Source: Chloroflexota bacterium (GTDB taxonomy: Bacteria; Chloroflexota; Limnocylindria; Limnocylindrales; CSP1-4). From it: 64,000 bases of DNA. Made by a program: the position numbers and the translations under genes. The notes beneath the pieces were generated by a model. The model had not been told where the DNA came from. It saw nothing but the letters and a program-made list of their open reading frames with translations, and did not search any database. This document shows, piece by piece, positions 45,850 to 54,471 of this stretch. Location: NCBI GenBank assembly GCA_015478725.1, contig JADMIG010000001.1, positions 474,748 through 538,747 of the forward strand, written 5' to 3'. Position 1 is the first letter of the stretch. Every line of letters starts with the position of its first letter.

Positions 45850-46913
45850 CGGGGGTCCTCCGTGGCGGCGTCCGTCGCGGACGGTGCGGCCCTGAATGCA
45901 TCGGCGATCGCGTCCGGGATGCCGGTCCGCGCGGCCGCGGCCCCGACCGCGACGGCGTACGAGATCATCCGCCGCCGGGCCCGGCCGTGGGTGATGAGGA
46001 CCGTGCCGCGAACCCCGAGGAGCGGCGATCCGCCGAGTCGTTCGTAATCGAAAACGTCGCGGATCCGGGCGATCCCCGGTCTGAGGAGGAGGTAGGCGAG
46101 CCGGCCGCGAAGATCGCGCTCGAACTCGTCGCGGAGGAGGCCGCGGAGGATGAAGCTCGAGAGGCCCTCGAAGAACTTGATCGTCACGTTGCCGACCGCC
46201 GCGTCGCAGACCACGACATCGGCCACGTGGTCGACGAGGTGGCGTCCCTCGATGTTGCCGATGAAGTCGAGGTCGGTCCCCCGCAGCCGCTCCGTCGCCT
46301 CCTGGACCCGTGCCTCGCCCTTGCCGGCCTCCTCCCCGATCGAGAGCAGCGCGACGGACGGCCGGGCGACCCCGAGGACCCGCTCGGCATACAGCGCGCC
46401 CATCCGCGCGTACTGGGCCAGATTGAGGCCGGTCGAGTCGGTCGTCGCGCCGATGTCGAGGAGGACGAACGGACCCTTCGCGGTGACCATCTGGACGGCG
46501 AGGGCCGGCCGATCGACGCCCGGCAGGCGGTGCAGGTGGAGGATCGCCGATGTCACCCCGGCGCCGGTGTGGCCGGCCGTCACGACGGCGTCCGCCTCGC
46601 CCGAGCGGACCAGGTTCATGCAGACGTTGATCGAGGCGTCACGCTTCCGACGGACCGCGGCGGCCGGGTGTTCGTCCATGTCGACGACGGTCGCCGCATG
46701 GACCACCTCGACGTTCCGCGGCGCTGACGGACCGAGAAGACCGCGGACGCGCTCTTCGTCACCGACGAGGATGATCCGGTCGGCCGGGTGCCCCTCGGCG
46801 TAGGTGACGGTTCCTGGTACCACTTCGGTCGGACCATGGTCGCCGCCCATCGCGTCGACGGCGACACGGACGACCCGATCCGGTGCGATGGTCCGGACGG
46901 CGCTCAGATCCAC
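45846..46913 (-). CDS. plsX: Phosphate acyltransferase PlsX
   Basis: PlsX converts acyl-ACP to acyl phosphate, the acyl donor for PlsY in phosphatidic acid synthesis. The 355-aa protein has the DAMGGDHGP motif (20-28) and GHTGAGVTSAILHL and GNIEGRHL segments. The GTG at 46913 has a weak Shine-Dalgarno, so a slightly different start is possible. It lies downstream of rpmF, the usual rpmF-plsX pair. Confidence 0.97.
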   Translation of the reverse strand: MDLSAVRTIAPDRVVRVAVDAMGGDHGPTEVVPGTVTYAEGHPADRIILVGDEERVRGLLGPSAPRNVEVVHAATVVDMDEHPAAAVRRKRDASINVCMNLVRSGEADAVVTAGHTGAGVTSAILHLHRLPGVDRPALAVQMVTAKGPFVLLDIGATTDSTGLNLAQYARMGALYAERVLGVARPSVALLSIGEEAGKGEARVQEATERLRGTDLDFIGNIEGRHLVDHVADVVVCDAAVGNVTIKFFEGLSSFILRGLLRDEFERDLRGRLAYLLLRPGIARIRDVFDYERLGGSPLLGVRGTVLITHGRARRRMISYAVAVGAAAARTGIPDAIADAFRAAPSATDAATEDPR

Positions 46914-46946
46914 CGGGGCCCGCCGACGTGGTCTCGGACGCGCGGA

Positions 46947-47150
46947 CTACGACGAGGCGTGCTCGTCGCTCGATCGCTTGAGCTCGATCGCCGGGCGTCC
47001 GTCGTAGTAGCCGCAGTTCGGGCAGGCATGGTGCGGCCGCTTGGGCTCGTGACAGTGCGGGCACGCATCGAGCTGCGGGAGACTGATCGCGAGATGCGCT
47101 CGCCGCTCCCCCTGTCGCGCGTGCGAGACGCGTCGCTTCGGGACACCCAT
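46947..47150 (-). CDS. rpmF: 50S ribosomal protein L32 (zinc form)
   Basis: L32 is a small zinc-ribbon protein of the large subunit. The 67 residues start MGVPKRRVSHARQGERRAH and hold the cysteine pairs Cys30-Cys33 and Cys43-Cys46, so it is the zinc-binding C+ form. The ATG has AAGGAG about 10 nt upstream. It follows yceD, its usual partner, after a 193-nt spacer with a hairpin and a promoter. Confidence 0.97.
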   Translation of the reverse strand: MGVPKRRVSHARQGERRAHLAISLPQLDACPHCHEPKRPHHACPNCGYYDGRPAIELKRSSDEHASS

Positions 47151-47270
47151 GACGTGGAGACTCCTTTCGAGCGCGTGCGCCGGGCGGAACGCACGGCCGG
47201 TCGCCCCTGATCGAGGATCATCGTCCGGCCGCGGACGGGCGAGGTCGGCAGCAGGATGCGCTGAGGCGAG

Positions 47271-47300
47271 AGTCTACCCGGTCCCGCGATCCGACGTCAC
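47271..47300 (-). promoter_or_regulatory. rpmF-plsX promoter (GTGACG-18-TAGACT)
   Basis: -35 GTGACG (47295-47300) and -10 TAGACT (47271-47276) are spaced by 18 nt, just after the yceD hairpin. The leader to rpmF is about 115 nt. The rest of the 193-nt spacer shows nothing else. Confidence 0.5.
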
Positions 47301-47303
47301 CGG

Positions 47304-47330
47304 CCCGCGGGCGGCACCGTCGCCCGCGGG
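47304..47330 (-). terminator. Perfect 10-bp GC hairpin after yceD
   Basis: A perfect 10-bp stem (CCCGCGGGCG and its complement) with a 7-nt loop starts 13 nt after the yceD stop. No U-tract follows. It is similar in type to the pnp hairpin and lies directly before the rpmF promoter. Confidence 0.55.
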
Positions 47331-47343
47331 GGCTCTCTGGCGC

Positions 47344-47919
47344 TCAGGAGGGGGACGCCTCCCGGAAGGCCGCCAGCGCCGCGAGCCGTGGGTCGATCTC
47401 CGTGTCCGGGTGCTCGTGGGGACCGGTCGCGAGCTCCACGCCGCAGATCGGGCAGAGGCCCGGGCAATCCGGCCGGCACAGCGGAGCGATCGGCTCCGCA
47501 AGCGACAGGAGGTCGCGGACCGGGCCGCCGAGCGCCAGCTCATGGTGGTCCGTGAGGCGGACGATCTCGGGATCCGTGCCGATCGGCAGGACGAGGCCGG
47601 TCGCGATGTCGACGGAGGGCCGCACCTCCTCCTCGAGATCGACGGTGACCGGGATGTCGATCGCCCGGAGGCAGCGGCTGCATTCGGCCCACAGCCGCCC
47701 CGTCAGCCGACCGGTCGCGAAAAGCCCGCGCTCGGTGCGGATCGCCTCGATCGTGCCCTCGAGCGGTCCGGACTGGCGGAGCCCATCAGCAAGAGTGAGC
47801 ACGACACCACGCACCGGGAACGTGCGCCGCGATCCGGCCGGCTCGGACATGAGTCTGGCGACGTTGAACGTGAGGGCTCCCGCCGGATCCGGATCCGGTC
47901 GGCGATCGGTGTCGATCAC
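47344..47919 (-). CDS. yceD: YceD/DUF177 protein
   Basis: YceD-family protein associated with L32 and 23S rRNA accumulation; its biochemical role is not settled. The 191-aa protein has CSRC (80-83) and a second cysteine set, Cys148, Cys152, Cys156, Cys159 (CRPDCPGLCPICG), that probably binds zinc. The GTG start overlaps the SepIVA-like stop (GTGA). It precedes rpmF, the standard arrangement. Confidence 0.92.
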   Translation of the reverse strand: MIDTDRRPDPDPAGALTFNVARLMSEPAGSRRTFPVRGVVLTLADGLRQSGPLEGTIEAIRTERGLFATGRLTGRLWAECSRCLRAIDIPVTVDLEEEVRPSVDIATGLVLPIGTDPEIVRLTDHHELALGGPVRDLLSLAEPIAPLCRPDCPGLCPICGVELATGPHEHPDTEIDPRLAALAAFREASPS

Positions 47920-48458
47920 GCGCGTCGGGCCGGCCCCACCTCGGCCGCACGGGGATCGTCGTACGGTTCGTCGTCGCGGTCGTCCGGCGACGCTTCGCCG
48001 TCCTGGAGCGCGGACCGCCGCTCATCGAGCAGGGCGATGCCGCGCTTGATGCTCTGGAGGGTCTTCACGACGTCTCCCTCCAGGCCGATGAGGACGGACG
48101 CGGCGTACTCATCCGCTCCTCGCCTGATCTCCTCGCCGTCGGCCTCGGCCTCGCCGACGATCCGACGGCTCTCGGCCTCCGCGACCTGGGTCAGTCCACG
48201 TTCGTCGATGAGGAAGGCTGCCTGCTCCTGGGCCCTGGCGATGATCTGCTCCGCCTCCTCCTGCGCTTTCTCGATGATCCGCTCGCCCTCGGAGTTGATC
48301 CGTTTCGCGGCTCGGACCTCCTCGGGCACGGCCACGCGCAGCTGGTCGACGAGGTCGAGCGCGGCGGCCTGATCGACGACGACGCTGCTCGTCAGGGGCA
48401 GCTTCTTGCCGTTCGCGATGATCGACTCGAGGCGCTCGACGAGGAAGATGATGTCGAT
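47916..48458 (-). CDS. SepIVA/DivIVA-like coiled-coil protein with apparent AUC start
   Basis: 180-aa, mostly helical protein. Residues 2-50 (DIIFLVERLESIIANGKKLP and then DQLRVAVPEEVRAAKRI) resemble the N-terminus of actinobacterial SepIVA, a septation factor whose gene also neighbours yceD and rnc. A charged coiled coil (50-125) with KAQEEAEQIIARAQEQA follows, then an acidic tail. Similar genes are often labelled ATPase or F0-b-like. In-frame sequence from the upstream stop at 48504-48506 contains no ATG, GTG, TTG or CTG. The only start fitting both homologues and Shine-Dalgarno (AGGAGG, 8 nt upstream) is ATC at 48458. GTG 48335 would remove the conserved N-terminus. Confidence 0.8.
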   Translation of the reverse strand: MDIIFLVERLESIIANGKKLPLTSSVVVDQAAALDLVDQLRVAVPEEVRAAKRINSEGERIIEKAQEEAEQIIARAQEQAAFLIDERGLTQVAEAESRRIVGEAEADGEEIRRGADEYAASVLIGLEGDVVKTLQSIKRGIALLDERRSALQDGEASPDDRDDEPYDDPRAAEVGPARRA

Positions 48459-48502
48459 GGAACCGCCCTCCTGTCTGCGGGTGCGCGACGCGGGTTGTCG
48501 GG

Positions 48503-48530
48503 ATTATGGCACGGAGGAAGGCTCCGTCAG
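48503..48530 (-). promoter_or_regulatory. Promoter for the SepIVA-like gene (CTGACG-16-CATAAT)
   Basis: -35 CTGACG (48525-48530, overlapping the coaD stop) and -10 CATAAT (48503-48508), preceded by TGC, are spaced by 16 nt. The leader to the ATC start is about 38 nt and contains the AGGAGG. Architecture is identical to the ffh promoter. Confidence 0.6.
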
Positions 48531-49042
48531 CCGGTCCTCCGCCCACCGAGCGATGCGAGCGCCTCGAGCGCCGCCGACGGAACCATCCCGGACACGTCGC
48601 CCCCGAACGCGGCGATCTCCCTGACGAGGCTCGAGCTCACGTAGCCGTGCTCGAGCGAGGTCATGAAGAAGACGGTATCGATCGACGGCGCGAGGACGCG
48701 GTTGTTGTGGGCGAGCTGGATCTCGGATTCGAAGTCGGAGATCGCGCGGAGGCCGCGGACGATGAACCCCGCCTCGTGTCTCCGACACAGGTCCACCGTG
48801 AGCCCGTCGAACGCCTCGACCGAGACGCGGCCGGCGGTCGACGCGTCGAACCCGCTGTCAAGTGCGTGCCGAATGATCTCGATGCGACGGGCCGCCGGCA
48901 GGAGCGGCTGCTTCCGCGGATTGGCGAGGACGCCGATGACGAGGCGGTCGAAGACGGCGGCCGATCGACGGACGACATCGAGATGCCCGTTGGTCACCGG
49001 ATCGAACGAACCCGGGTAGACCGCGACGGTGGCGGCGCTCAT
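48527..49042 (-). CDS. coaD: Phosphopantetheine adenylyltransferase
   Basis: CoaD transfers AMP from ATP to 4'-phosphopantetheine in coenzyme A synthesis. The 171-aa protein has YPGSFDPVTNGHLD (9-22, including the nucleotidyltransferase HxGH-type motif TNGH) and FIVRGLRAISDFESE and SSSLVREIAAFGG. The ATG overlaps the rsmD stop by 4 nt. The rsmD-coaD pair is widespread. Confidence 0.97.
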   Translation of the reverse strand: MSAATVAVYPGSFDPVTNGHLDVVRRSAAVFDRLVIGVLANPRKQPLLPAARRIEIIRHALDSGFDASTAGRVSVEAFDGLTVDLCRRHEAGFIVRGLRAISDFESEIQLAHNNRVLAPSIDTVFFMTSLEHGYVSSSLVREIAAFGGDVSGMVPSAALEALASLGGRRTG

Positions 49043-49617
49043 TCCCTCTCCTCGATCCGACGGTGGAACGTGAGCGTCGTCTCACCGAAGCGCCGCTCGC
49101 GTTCCGATGCTAGCAGCCCGATCCGCTCCGGGGGCCGATCCCGCCAGAAGTGCTTGCTCACGACCCGGGCTCCCGGACCGAGCGGTGCGTCCGGCTCGCC
49201 AAGGAGGTCGAGGACGGCGCGGAGCACGTCAACGTCGGCGTACGGCGGATCGACGATGACGAGGTCGAACGGTCCCCGCTCCGAGGCGCGCCGCAGCCAC
49301 CCGAGGACATCGTCCCGGACGACGACGGCAGACGATCCGCCGAGACCGGTCGTCTGCAAATTCTGTTCGATCGTCCGGCTCGCGCCGATGTCGAGCTCCA
49401 CGAAGACAACCCGACGGGCGCCGCGCGACAGCGCCTCGATGCCGGCCGCCCCGCTCCCGGCGAACAGGTCGAGGACGTCCGCTCCCGGCAGGTCGGGCTC
49501 GAGGATCGCGAACAGCGTCTGCTTGACGCGGTCGGCGAGCGGACGGGTCCCGGGCCCCGGAGCGCGGAGTCGACGGCCCGCCGCCGATCCGGCAACCACC
49601 CGCCCGGCGTCAGCCAC
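49039..49617 (-). CDS. rsmD: 16S rRNA (guanine-966 N2)-methyltransferase
   Basis: RsmD methylates G966 of 16S rRNA with S-adenosylmethionine. The Rossmann motif VLDLFAGSGAAGIEAL (48-63) and the catalytic VDPPY (122-126) are present in 192 aa, along with the N-terminal GRRLRAPGPGTRPLADRVKQTLF. The GTG start lies 41 nt after the recG stop. It overlaps coaD downstream. Confidence 0.96.
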   Translation of the reverse strand: MADAGRVVAGSAAGRRLRAPGPGTRPLADRVKQTLFAILEPDLPGADVLDLFAGSGAAGIEALSRGARRVVFVELDIGASRTIEQNLQTTGLGGSSAVVVRDDVLGWLRRASERGPFDLVIVDPPYADVDVLRAVLDLLGEPDAPLGPGARVVSKHFWRDRPPERIGLLASERERRFGETTLTFHRRIEERE

Positions 49618-49658
49618 GGCCCGACGCTGCCCCGGCGGATCGGTCGGAAGACCACACC

Positions 49659-51929
49659 TCAGGTGCCGCTCGCTGGCTCGGCCGTCGACAGCCGGGCGAG
49701 CCAGCCGCTCTCGATCTCGCGCCCCAGCGCGGCGGTCTCCGGCCCGCGAAGCGCCCCGTCCGCATCGAGGAGGCGCTCCGCATGCGCTCGCGCGGCGATC
49801 GCGAGTTCCCGGTGTTCCTCGCGTTCGAGCGATGCGACCCGAAGTCGCGGGAAGCCACTCTGGGCGAAGCCGAGGACGTCCCCCTCGCGGCGAAGGGCGA
49901 AGTCCTTCTCGGCGAGGGCGAATCCATCGCGCGTCTCCGCGAGCGCCTCGAGACGCGCGCGGGCCACGGCGTCCGTCGTGTCGGAGACGAGGACGCAGAA
50001 GGACTCCGCCGTCCCGCGGCCGACTCGCCCGCGGAGCTGGTGGAGCTGGGCGAGACCGAACCGATCGGCACCCTCGATGATCATCATCGTGGCCGCCGGC
50101 ACGTCGACGCCGACTTCGACGACGGTCGTGCCGACGAGCACGTCGAGGTCGCCGTCGCGGAAGCGGGTCATGACCGCGTCGCGGTCCAGCGCCCGCATCC
50201 GACCGTGGACGAGTCCCACCCGCAGCGGCGCGAGGAGCGTGGTGAGGCGCTCGGCCTCGGACTCGGCCGCGACGGCGGCCGACGAGACATCCTCTTCGGC
50301 CTCGCCGGGCGCGACGTCCCCGGCATCGGCAGCGATGAGCGGCACGACGACGAACGTGCGGTGCCCGTTCGCGGCCTCGTCCCGGACCCGGGTCCAGGTA
50401 CCCGCGACGCCGTCGGGACGACGGATGCCGGTCCGGACGGGCACCCGGCCCGCGGGTGGCGTGCGGAGATCGGACACGTCGAGATCCGCGTACAGCACCT
50501 GGCCGACCGTCCGCGGGATGGGTGTCGCGGTCATGAGAAGGACGTGCGGTGCCTCGGAGCCGGCCTTGGCCTCGAGCCGGCCACGCTGCTCGACGCCGAA
50601 CCGGTGCTGCTCATCGATGATCGCCAGGCCGAGCCGGGCGAATGTCACGCCTTCGGACAGGAGGGCGTGCGTCCCGATGACGATCTGCGCCTCTCCTGAT
50701 GCGATCGCCGCGAGGGCCGTCCGGCGGGCGTCCGCGGCAAGGGAGGCCGTGAGGAGCACGACCCGGACCCCCAGGTCCGACACGAGGTCGCCGATCGTCT
50801 CGGCGTGCTGCCGGGCGAGCAGGTCCGTCGGGGCGAGGAGCGCACCCTGCCGATGGTCGAGGGCGCTCAGTGCCAGAGCGTGGGCGGCGACCGCCGTCTT
50901 CCCGGAACCGACGTCGCCCTGGAGCAGGCGGAGCATGGGCTCGGTCCGGCCGAGATCGGCCCGCAGCGCGTCCATGGCCGACGTCTGGTCGGGCGTGAGC
51001 TCGAGGGGTCGACCCACCCGCCGCTCGAGGGCCGCCCGGAGCGCCATCCGGACGCGGGCATCCGTCTCGTCGGAGGCCTCGATCGCCGCCCCGCGGCTTC
51101 GTCCTCGCTGGCGCCGGCGCCCGACCATGCCGATCTGGAGCGCCAGCAGCTCGTCGAAGGCGAGTCGCCGCAGCGCCCGGTCGCGAGTCTCGAAGGATTC
51201 GGGGAAATGCGCGGCCTCGACCGCTTCGGCAATCCCGACCAGGCGCTCCGTGGCCCGGATCCCGCTCGGCAGATACTCCTCGAAGCCCGGTCCTGCGCGA
51301 TCGAGTGCATCGCGGATCGCAGACCGCAGGCGCGCTGCGTTGAGGCCGGTCGTGAGCCGATATACCGGGACGATCCGTCCGGCGGAGAGGATCGCGCTGC
51401 CGTCGTCGACCTCGAAGTCCGGGTTCTCGATGAGCGGCGCGAAACCACGCTGGCTCACCCGTCCCGACACGATGACCGGCGCGCCGGGGGCCAGCCGCCG
51501 CTCGATATAGCGCCGACCGAACCAGACCACCTCCGCCTCACCGGTCTCATCGACCAGTCGGGCGATCGTCCGCTGGACCCGTCGGCGGAACGTCGGCTGC
51601 ACGTGGAGGTCCGACACCGTCGCCCGCACGCTCACGATCTCGCCGTCGTCGAGCGATCGGAGCTCGGCGATCCGACGCATCCGGCGGAGATCGTCATAGC
51701 GGCGCGGCAGATGGAAGAGGAGATCGCGGACCGTCGCGACACCGAGTCGCGGCAATGTCCGCCGCAGGACCCGCTGGGCGGCGAGACCGCTCTGCGCTAT
51801 CGGTGCCCGAAGCAGCGCGGCGGGCGCGAGTGGCGATCGGGCGACGCCGGGCGCTTCGGCCGCCGGACTCCCGCGCGCCGCCGAACGCGTGGCGCGCCGC
51901 GTCCCGGAGCCGTCGGGGCTCCCTACCAA
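49659..51929 (-). CDS. recG: ATP-dependent DNA helicase RecG
   Basis: RecG remodels stalled forks and Holliday junctions. The 756-aa protein has the wedge/OB domain (about 100-220), the helicase Walker A GDVGSGKT at about 338, DEQHRFG at about 439, QLHQLRGRVGRG near 630 and the C-terminal TRG-like part. The start is a TTG at 51929 that overlaps the fakA stop by 7 nt. No ATG lies nearby. The fakA-recG order matches Bacillus yloV-recG. Confidence 0.95.
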   Translation of the reverse strand: MVGSPDGSGTRRATRSAARGSPAAEAPGVARSPLAPAALLRAPIAQSGLAAQRVLRRTLPRLGVATVRDLLFHLPRRYDDLRRMRRIAELRSLDDGEIVSVRATVSDLHVQPTFRRRVQRTIARLVDETGEAEVVWFGRRYIERRLAPGAPVIVSGRVSQRGFAPLIENPDFEVDDGSAILSAGRIVPVYRLTTGLNAARLRSAIRDALDRAGPGFEEYLPSGIRATERLVGIAEAVEAAHFPESFETRDRALRRLAFDELLALQIGMVGRRRQRGRSRGAAIEASDETDARVRMALRAALERRVGRPLELTPDQTSAMDALRADLGRTEPMLRLLQGDVGSGKTAVAAHALALSALDHRQGALLAPTDLLARQHAETIGDLVSDLGVRVVLLTASLAADARRTALAAIASGEAQIVIGTHALLSEGVTFARLGLAIIDEQHRFGVEQRGRLEAKAGSEAPHVLLMTATPIPRTVGQVLYADLDVSDLRTPPAGRVPVRTGIRRPDGVAGTWTRVRDEAANGHRTFVVVPLIAADAGDVAPGEAEEDVSSAAVAAESEAERLTTLLAPLRVGLVHGRMRALDRDAVMTRFRDGDLDVLVGTTVVEVGVDVPAATMMIIEGADRFGLAQLHQLRGRVGRGTAESFCVLVSDTTDAVARARLEALAETRDGFALAEKDFALRREGDVLGFAQSGFPRLRVASLEREEHRELAIAARAHAERLLDADGALRGPETAALGREIESGWLARLSTAEPASGT

Positions 51930-53707
51930 ACCGCGATGAGGTACGGGTAGAGCGGCTGTCCACCGTGGGCGATGTCGACCTCGACGGACGGAAAGGCTGC
52001 GCCGAGCTGCCCGGCGAGCGCCTCGGCATCGCCGAGGTCCACCCCCTCCCCATAGAGGAGGGTCACGAGCTCGAACGGACGACCGAGTGCTTCGAGCGCG
52101 CTGACGACCGCCTTCGCGCGATCGCGATCCGCCGCCACGACGCCATCGTCCGGGTCGAGGACGATCGTCTGACCCTGGCGCACCTTGTGGCCGCCGAGCC
52201 GAGCGTCGCGGACCGCCGTCGTCACCTGGAACGTGCGGACCGCCCGACTCTGCTCGAGCATCCGCCTGAGGTTGGCCGCGACATCGAGGCCGGGCGCCAC
52301 CGCGAGGATCGCCTCGAGGCCCTCGATCGGGTTGCGGGTCGGGACGATGTGGACCGGCCGCGTCGCGAGCTCAGCCACCTGATGGGCGGCGAGGATGACG
52401 TTCCGGTTGTTCGGAAGAATGATGATCTCGGCCGCGTTGAGACGGTCGATCGCCGCCAGGAGCTCTCCGGTCGACGGGTTCACGGACGGTCCTCCGCGGA
52501 CGATCGCGGCAGCGCCACGATCGCGGAACTCCTTCTCGAGACCCTCGCCGGAGACGACGGCCACGACGGCGAGCGCGATCGTCGTCCCATTCCGCGCCCG
52601 CGGATCAATCCACATGGATGCGGGTGTCGGAGCCACCGCCGGCCGATCTGCCCCCCCGTGACGCGCCCGCCCGTCCGCGGTCAGGCCGCGACCCGCGACG
52701 TCATCATCCGCTGGGGCCGGGATCGCGGCGGAGGCGGCGAGCGCGCCTGCGCCGACGAGATCGTCCACCCGGCGATCGAGCATCGCGCGCGATTGGTGGT
52801 CAAGGTTGACGACCGTGATGTCCGTGAGATCGCCGAGCGCGAGCCCGTAGGCGAGGATCTCGTCGGGTCGCTCGTTGTGGACGTGGACCTTGGCCTCGTT
52901 CAGATCCCCGGCGACGATGACCGACTCGGCGAGGCTCGAGAGCCGGCCGCGCATCGCGTCGAGGTCGAGCGGACCATGACCGTTCGGCCGCACGAAGAAG
53001 ACCGTCTCGTACCCGTGACCGTCATCCGCATGGGCGACGAGGTGCGAGAGCCGCGCGGAGGATCCCGCCCGGCCGCCGTCGACAGGCGCCTCGCCGACGA
53101 GATGGAGGAGCGCCCCCTGGAACAGCCGATATAGCCCCTGACCACCGGAATCGACGACGCCCGCGTCGCGAAGGACCGCCAGGAGCGATGGTGTCCGCTC
53201 GACCGATCGGGCCGCGGCGTCGACGGCCGCGGCGAGGACCGTCTCAATGTCCTGGTCACGCTCAGCCACCGTCCGCGCCGCCTCGGCCGCGTCCCGGATC
53301 ACGGTGAGGATGGTCCCCTCGACCGGTTGACTGACCGCACGATAGGCCTGCTCGACGCCCTTGCCGAGCGCGTAGGCGAGGTCCAGCGCGTTGAACCGGA
53401 CCTTGCCGGCGAGACCGTCCGCCATGCCGCCGAAGATCTGACTGACGATGACACCGGAGTTGCCGCGTGCTTCGTGGAGGGCCCCGCGCTTGATCGCCGA
53501 CGCGACCTCGCCGGCCGTCGAGCCCGCGACCGCGTCCGCCGCCGCCAGGGCACCGCGCACGGTCGTGAGCATGTTCGAGCCGGTGTCACCGTCCGGGACG
53601 GGGAAGACATTGAGCGCGTTGACCTCGTCGACGTGGCGCTCGAGGTTCGCCGCGGCCGCAGCGAGGGCGGACCGCAGCCCGGAACCATCGCACCACACCC
53701 GCGTCAC
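51923..53707 (-). CDS. fakA: DAK2-domain protein FakA/YloV
   Basis: Fatty acid kinase catalytic subunit, which phosphorylates fatty acids held on FakB for phospholipid synthesis. The 594-aa protein has the DAK2/DhaL domain at the N-terminus with NVFPVPDGDTGSNM (33-46, metal-binding Asp residues) and the DegV-like C-terminal part with NRNVILAAHQVAEL and TLLYGEGVDLGDA. The GTG overlaps the upstream Asp23 stop (GTGA). No fakB is visible here, but plsX, which competes for the same pool, is close. Confidence 0.92.
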   Translation of the reverse strand: MTRVWCDGSGLRSALAAAAANLERHVDEVNALNVFPVPDGDTGSNMLTTVRGALAAADAVAGSTAGEVASAIKRGALHEARGNSGVIVSQIFGGMADGLAGKVRFNALDLAYALGKGVEQAYRAVSQPVEGTILTVIRDAAEAARTVAERDQDIETVLAAAVDAAARSVERTPSLLAVLRDAGVVDSGGQGLYRLFQGALLHLVGEAPVDGGRAGSSARLSHLVAHADDGHGYETVFFVRPNGHGPLDLDAMRGRLSSLAESVIVAGDLNEAKVHVHNERPDEILAYGLALGDLTDITVVNLDHQSRAMLDRRVDDLVGAGALAASAAIPAPADDDVAGRGLTADGRARHGGADRPAVAPTPASMWIDPRARNGTTIALAVVAVVSGEGLEKEFRDRGAAAIVRGGPSVNPSTGELLAAIDRLNAAEIIILPNNRNVILAAHQVAELATRPVHIVPTRNPIEGLEAILAVAPGLDVAANLRRMLEQSRAVRTFQVTTAVRDARLGGHKVRQGQTIVLDPDDGVVAADRDRAKAVVSALEALGRPFELVTLLYGEGVDLGDAEALAGQLGAAFPSVEVDIAHGGQPLYPYLIAVW

Positions 53708-54141
53708 GCCGCACCCCCGACGACGGTTCCGGCGTCGGCCGCCGGGGATGACTCGCTCGCAGTGTCGGTGGGGGTCGCGACGGGGACCTCCGGGATCCGG
53801 CCCGGCCGATACTCGAGGCCGGCCACCGTGATCGACACGACTCCCACCTCGCGCCGGAGGTCGCGACGGACCGCGTAGCGCACCGCCGAATCGACCTGCC
53901 GAGCCACCTCGGCGACCGGCAACCCGGAGGCGACTTCGAGCGCGAGCCCGATCCGCAGCGAGCCGTCGATCGCGATGTCGATCCCGGGTTCCCTGCCGGT
54001 CACGCGACGGACGACGCTGGCCCGGATGCCGCGATCGGCGAACCCGACGACGCCATAACTGTGGCGGACCGCTGCGGCGACGATCTCCTCGATCGCCCGC
54101 CGGGTCACGACCGAGCGACCGGTCGCGGGACGGTGGACCAT
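53704..54141 (-). CDS. yloU: Asp23/Gls24-family protein YloU
   Basis: Asp23-type protein (145 aa) paired with FakA, as yloU is with yloV in Bacillus. The core has EEIVAAAVRHSYGVVGFAD and VGVVSITVAGLEY, and a Thr/Ser/Ala tail follows. ATG 54141 is preferred; in-frame GTG 54207 is an alternative but would enter the divergent rpmB control region. The function is probably envelope-related and not known in detail. Confidence 0.85.
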   Translation of the reverse strand: MVHRPATGRSVVTRRAIEEIVAAAVRHSYGVVGFADRGIRASVVRRVTGREPGIDIAIDGSLRIGLALEVASGLPVAEVARQVDSAVRYAVRRDLRREVGVVSITVAGLEYRPGRIPEVPVATPTDTASESSPAADAGTVVGGAA

Positions 54142-54187
54142 GACGATGAGCACCCTCGGTTCGGTCGGGACTCGGACCGACCCGTGG

Positions 54188-54193
54188 TATGGT
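54188..54193 (+). promoter_or_regulatory. Candidate -10 (TATGGT) for rpmB
   Basis: TATGGT on the plus strand lies 63 nt upstream of rpmB in the 115-nt divergent spacer. No -35 was recognised, so it is a weak candidate. Confidence 0.3.
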
Positions 54194-54256
54194 ACGCGCT
54201 CGTCCACGACCGACTCGGCCCCGAACGTCCCACGTTCCGCAATCTTGAGGACCAGT

Positions 54257-54454
54257 ATGGCCCGCGCCTGTGCGATCTGCGCGAAAGTCTCGATGGGTGG
54301 CTACAACCCCCAGTCGTCCGGGATGAACCGCGTCCGCGCCCACCGTCGCTACCAGCCCAACCTCCAGCCGCTCCTCGTCTCCGAGGGAGGGGTCGTGTCC
54401 AGGCGTCTCGTCTGCACCCGCTGCCGCCGCACCCAGCTGAAGAACGTCCGGTAG
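54257..54454 (+). CDS. rpmB: 50S ribosomal protein L28 (zinc form)
   Basis: L28 is a small protein of the large subunit. The 65 residues start MARACAICAKVSMGGYNPQS and end in TRCRRTQLKNVR. The CAIC and CTRC pairs make it the zinc-binding C+ form. The ATG has GAGG about 7 nt upstream. It is the only gene read from the plus strand. It sits between rpe and yloU as in Bacillus, where rpmB is also divergent from yloU. Confidence 0.98.
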   Translation: MARACAICAKVSMGGYNPQSSGMNRVRAHRRYQPNLQPLLVSEGGVVSRRLVCTRCRRTQLKNVR

Positions 54455-54471
54455 CGTCGCTGTCGACGCGG

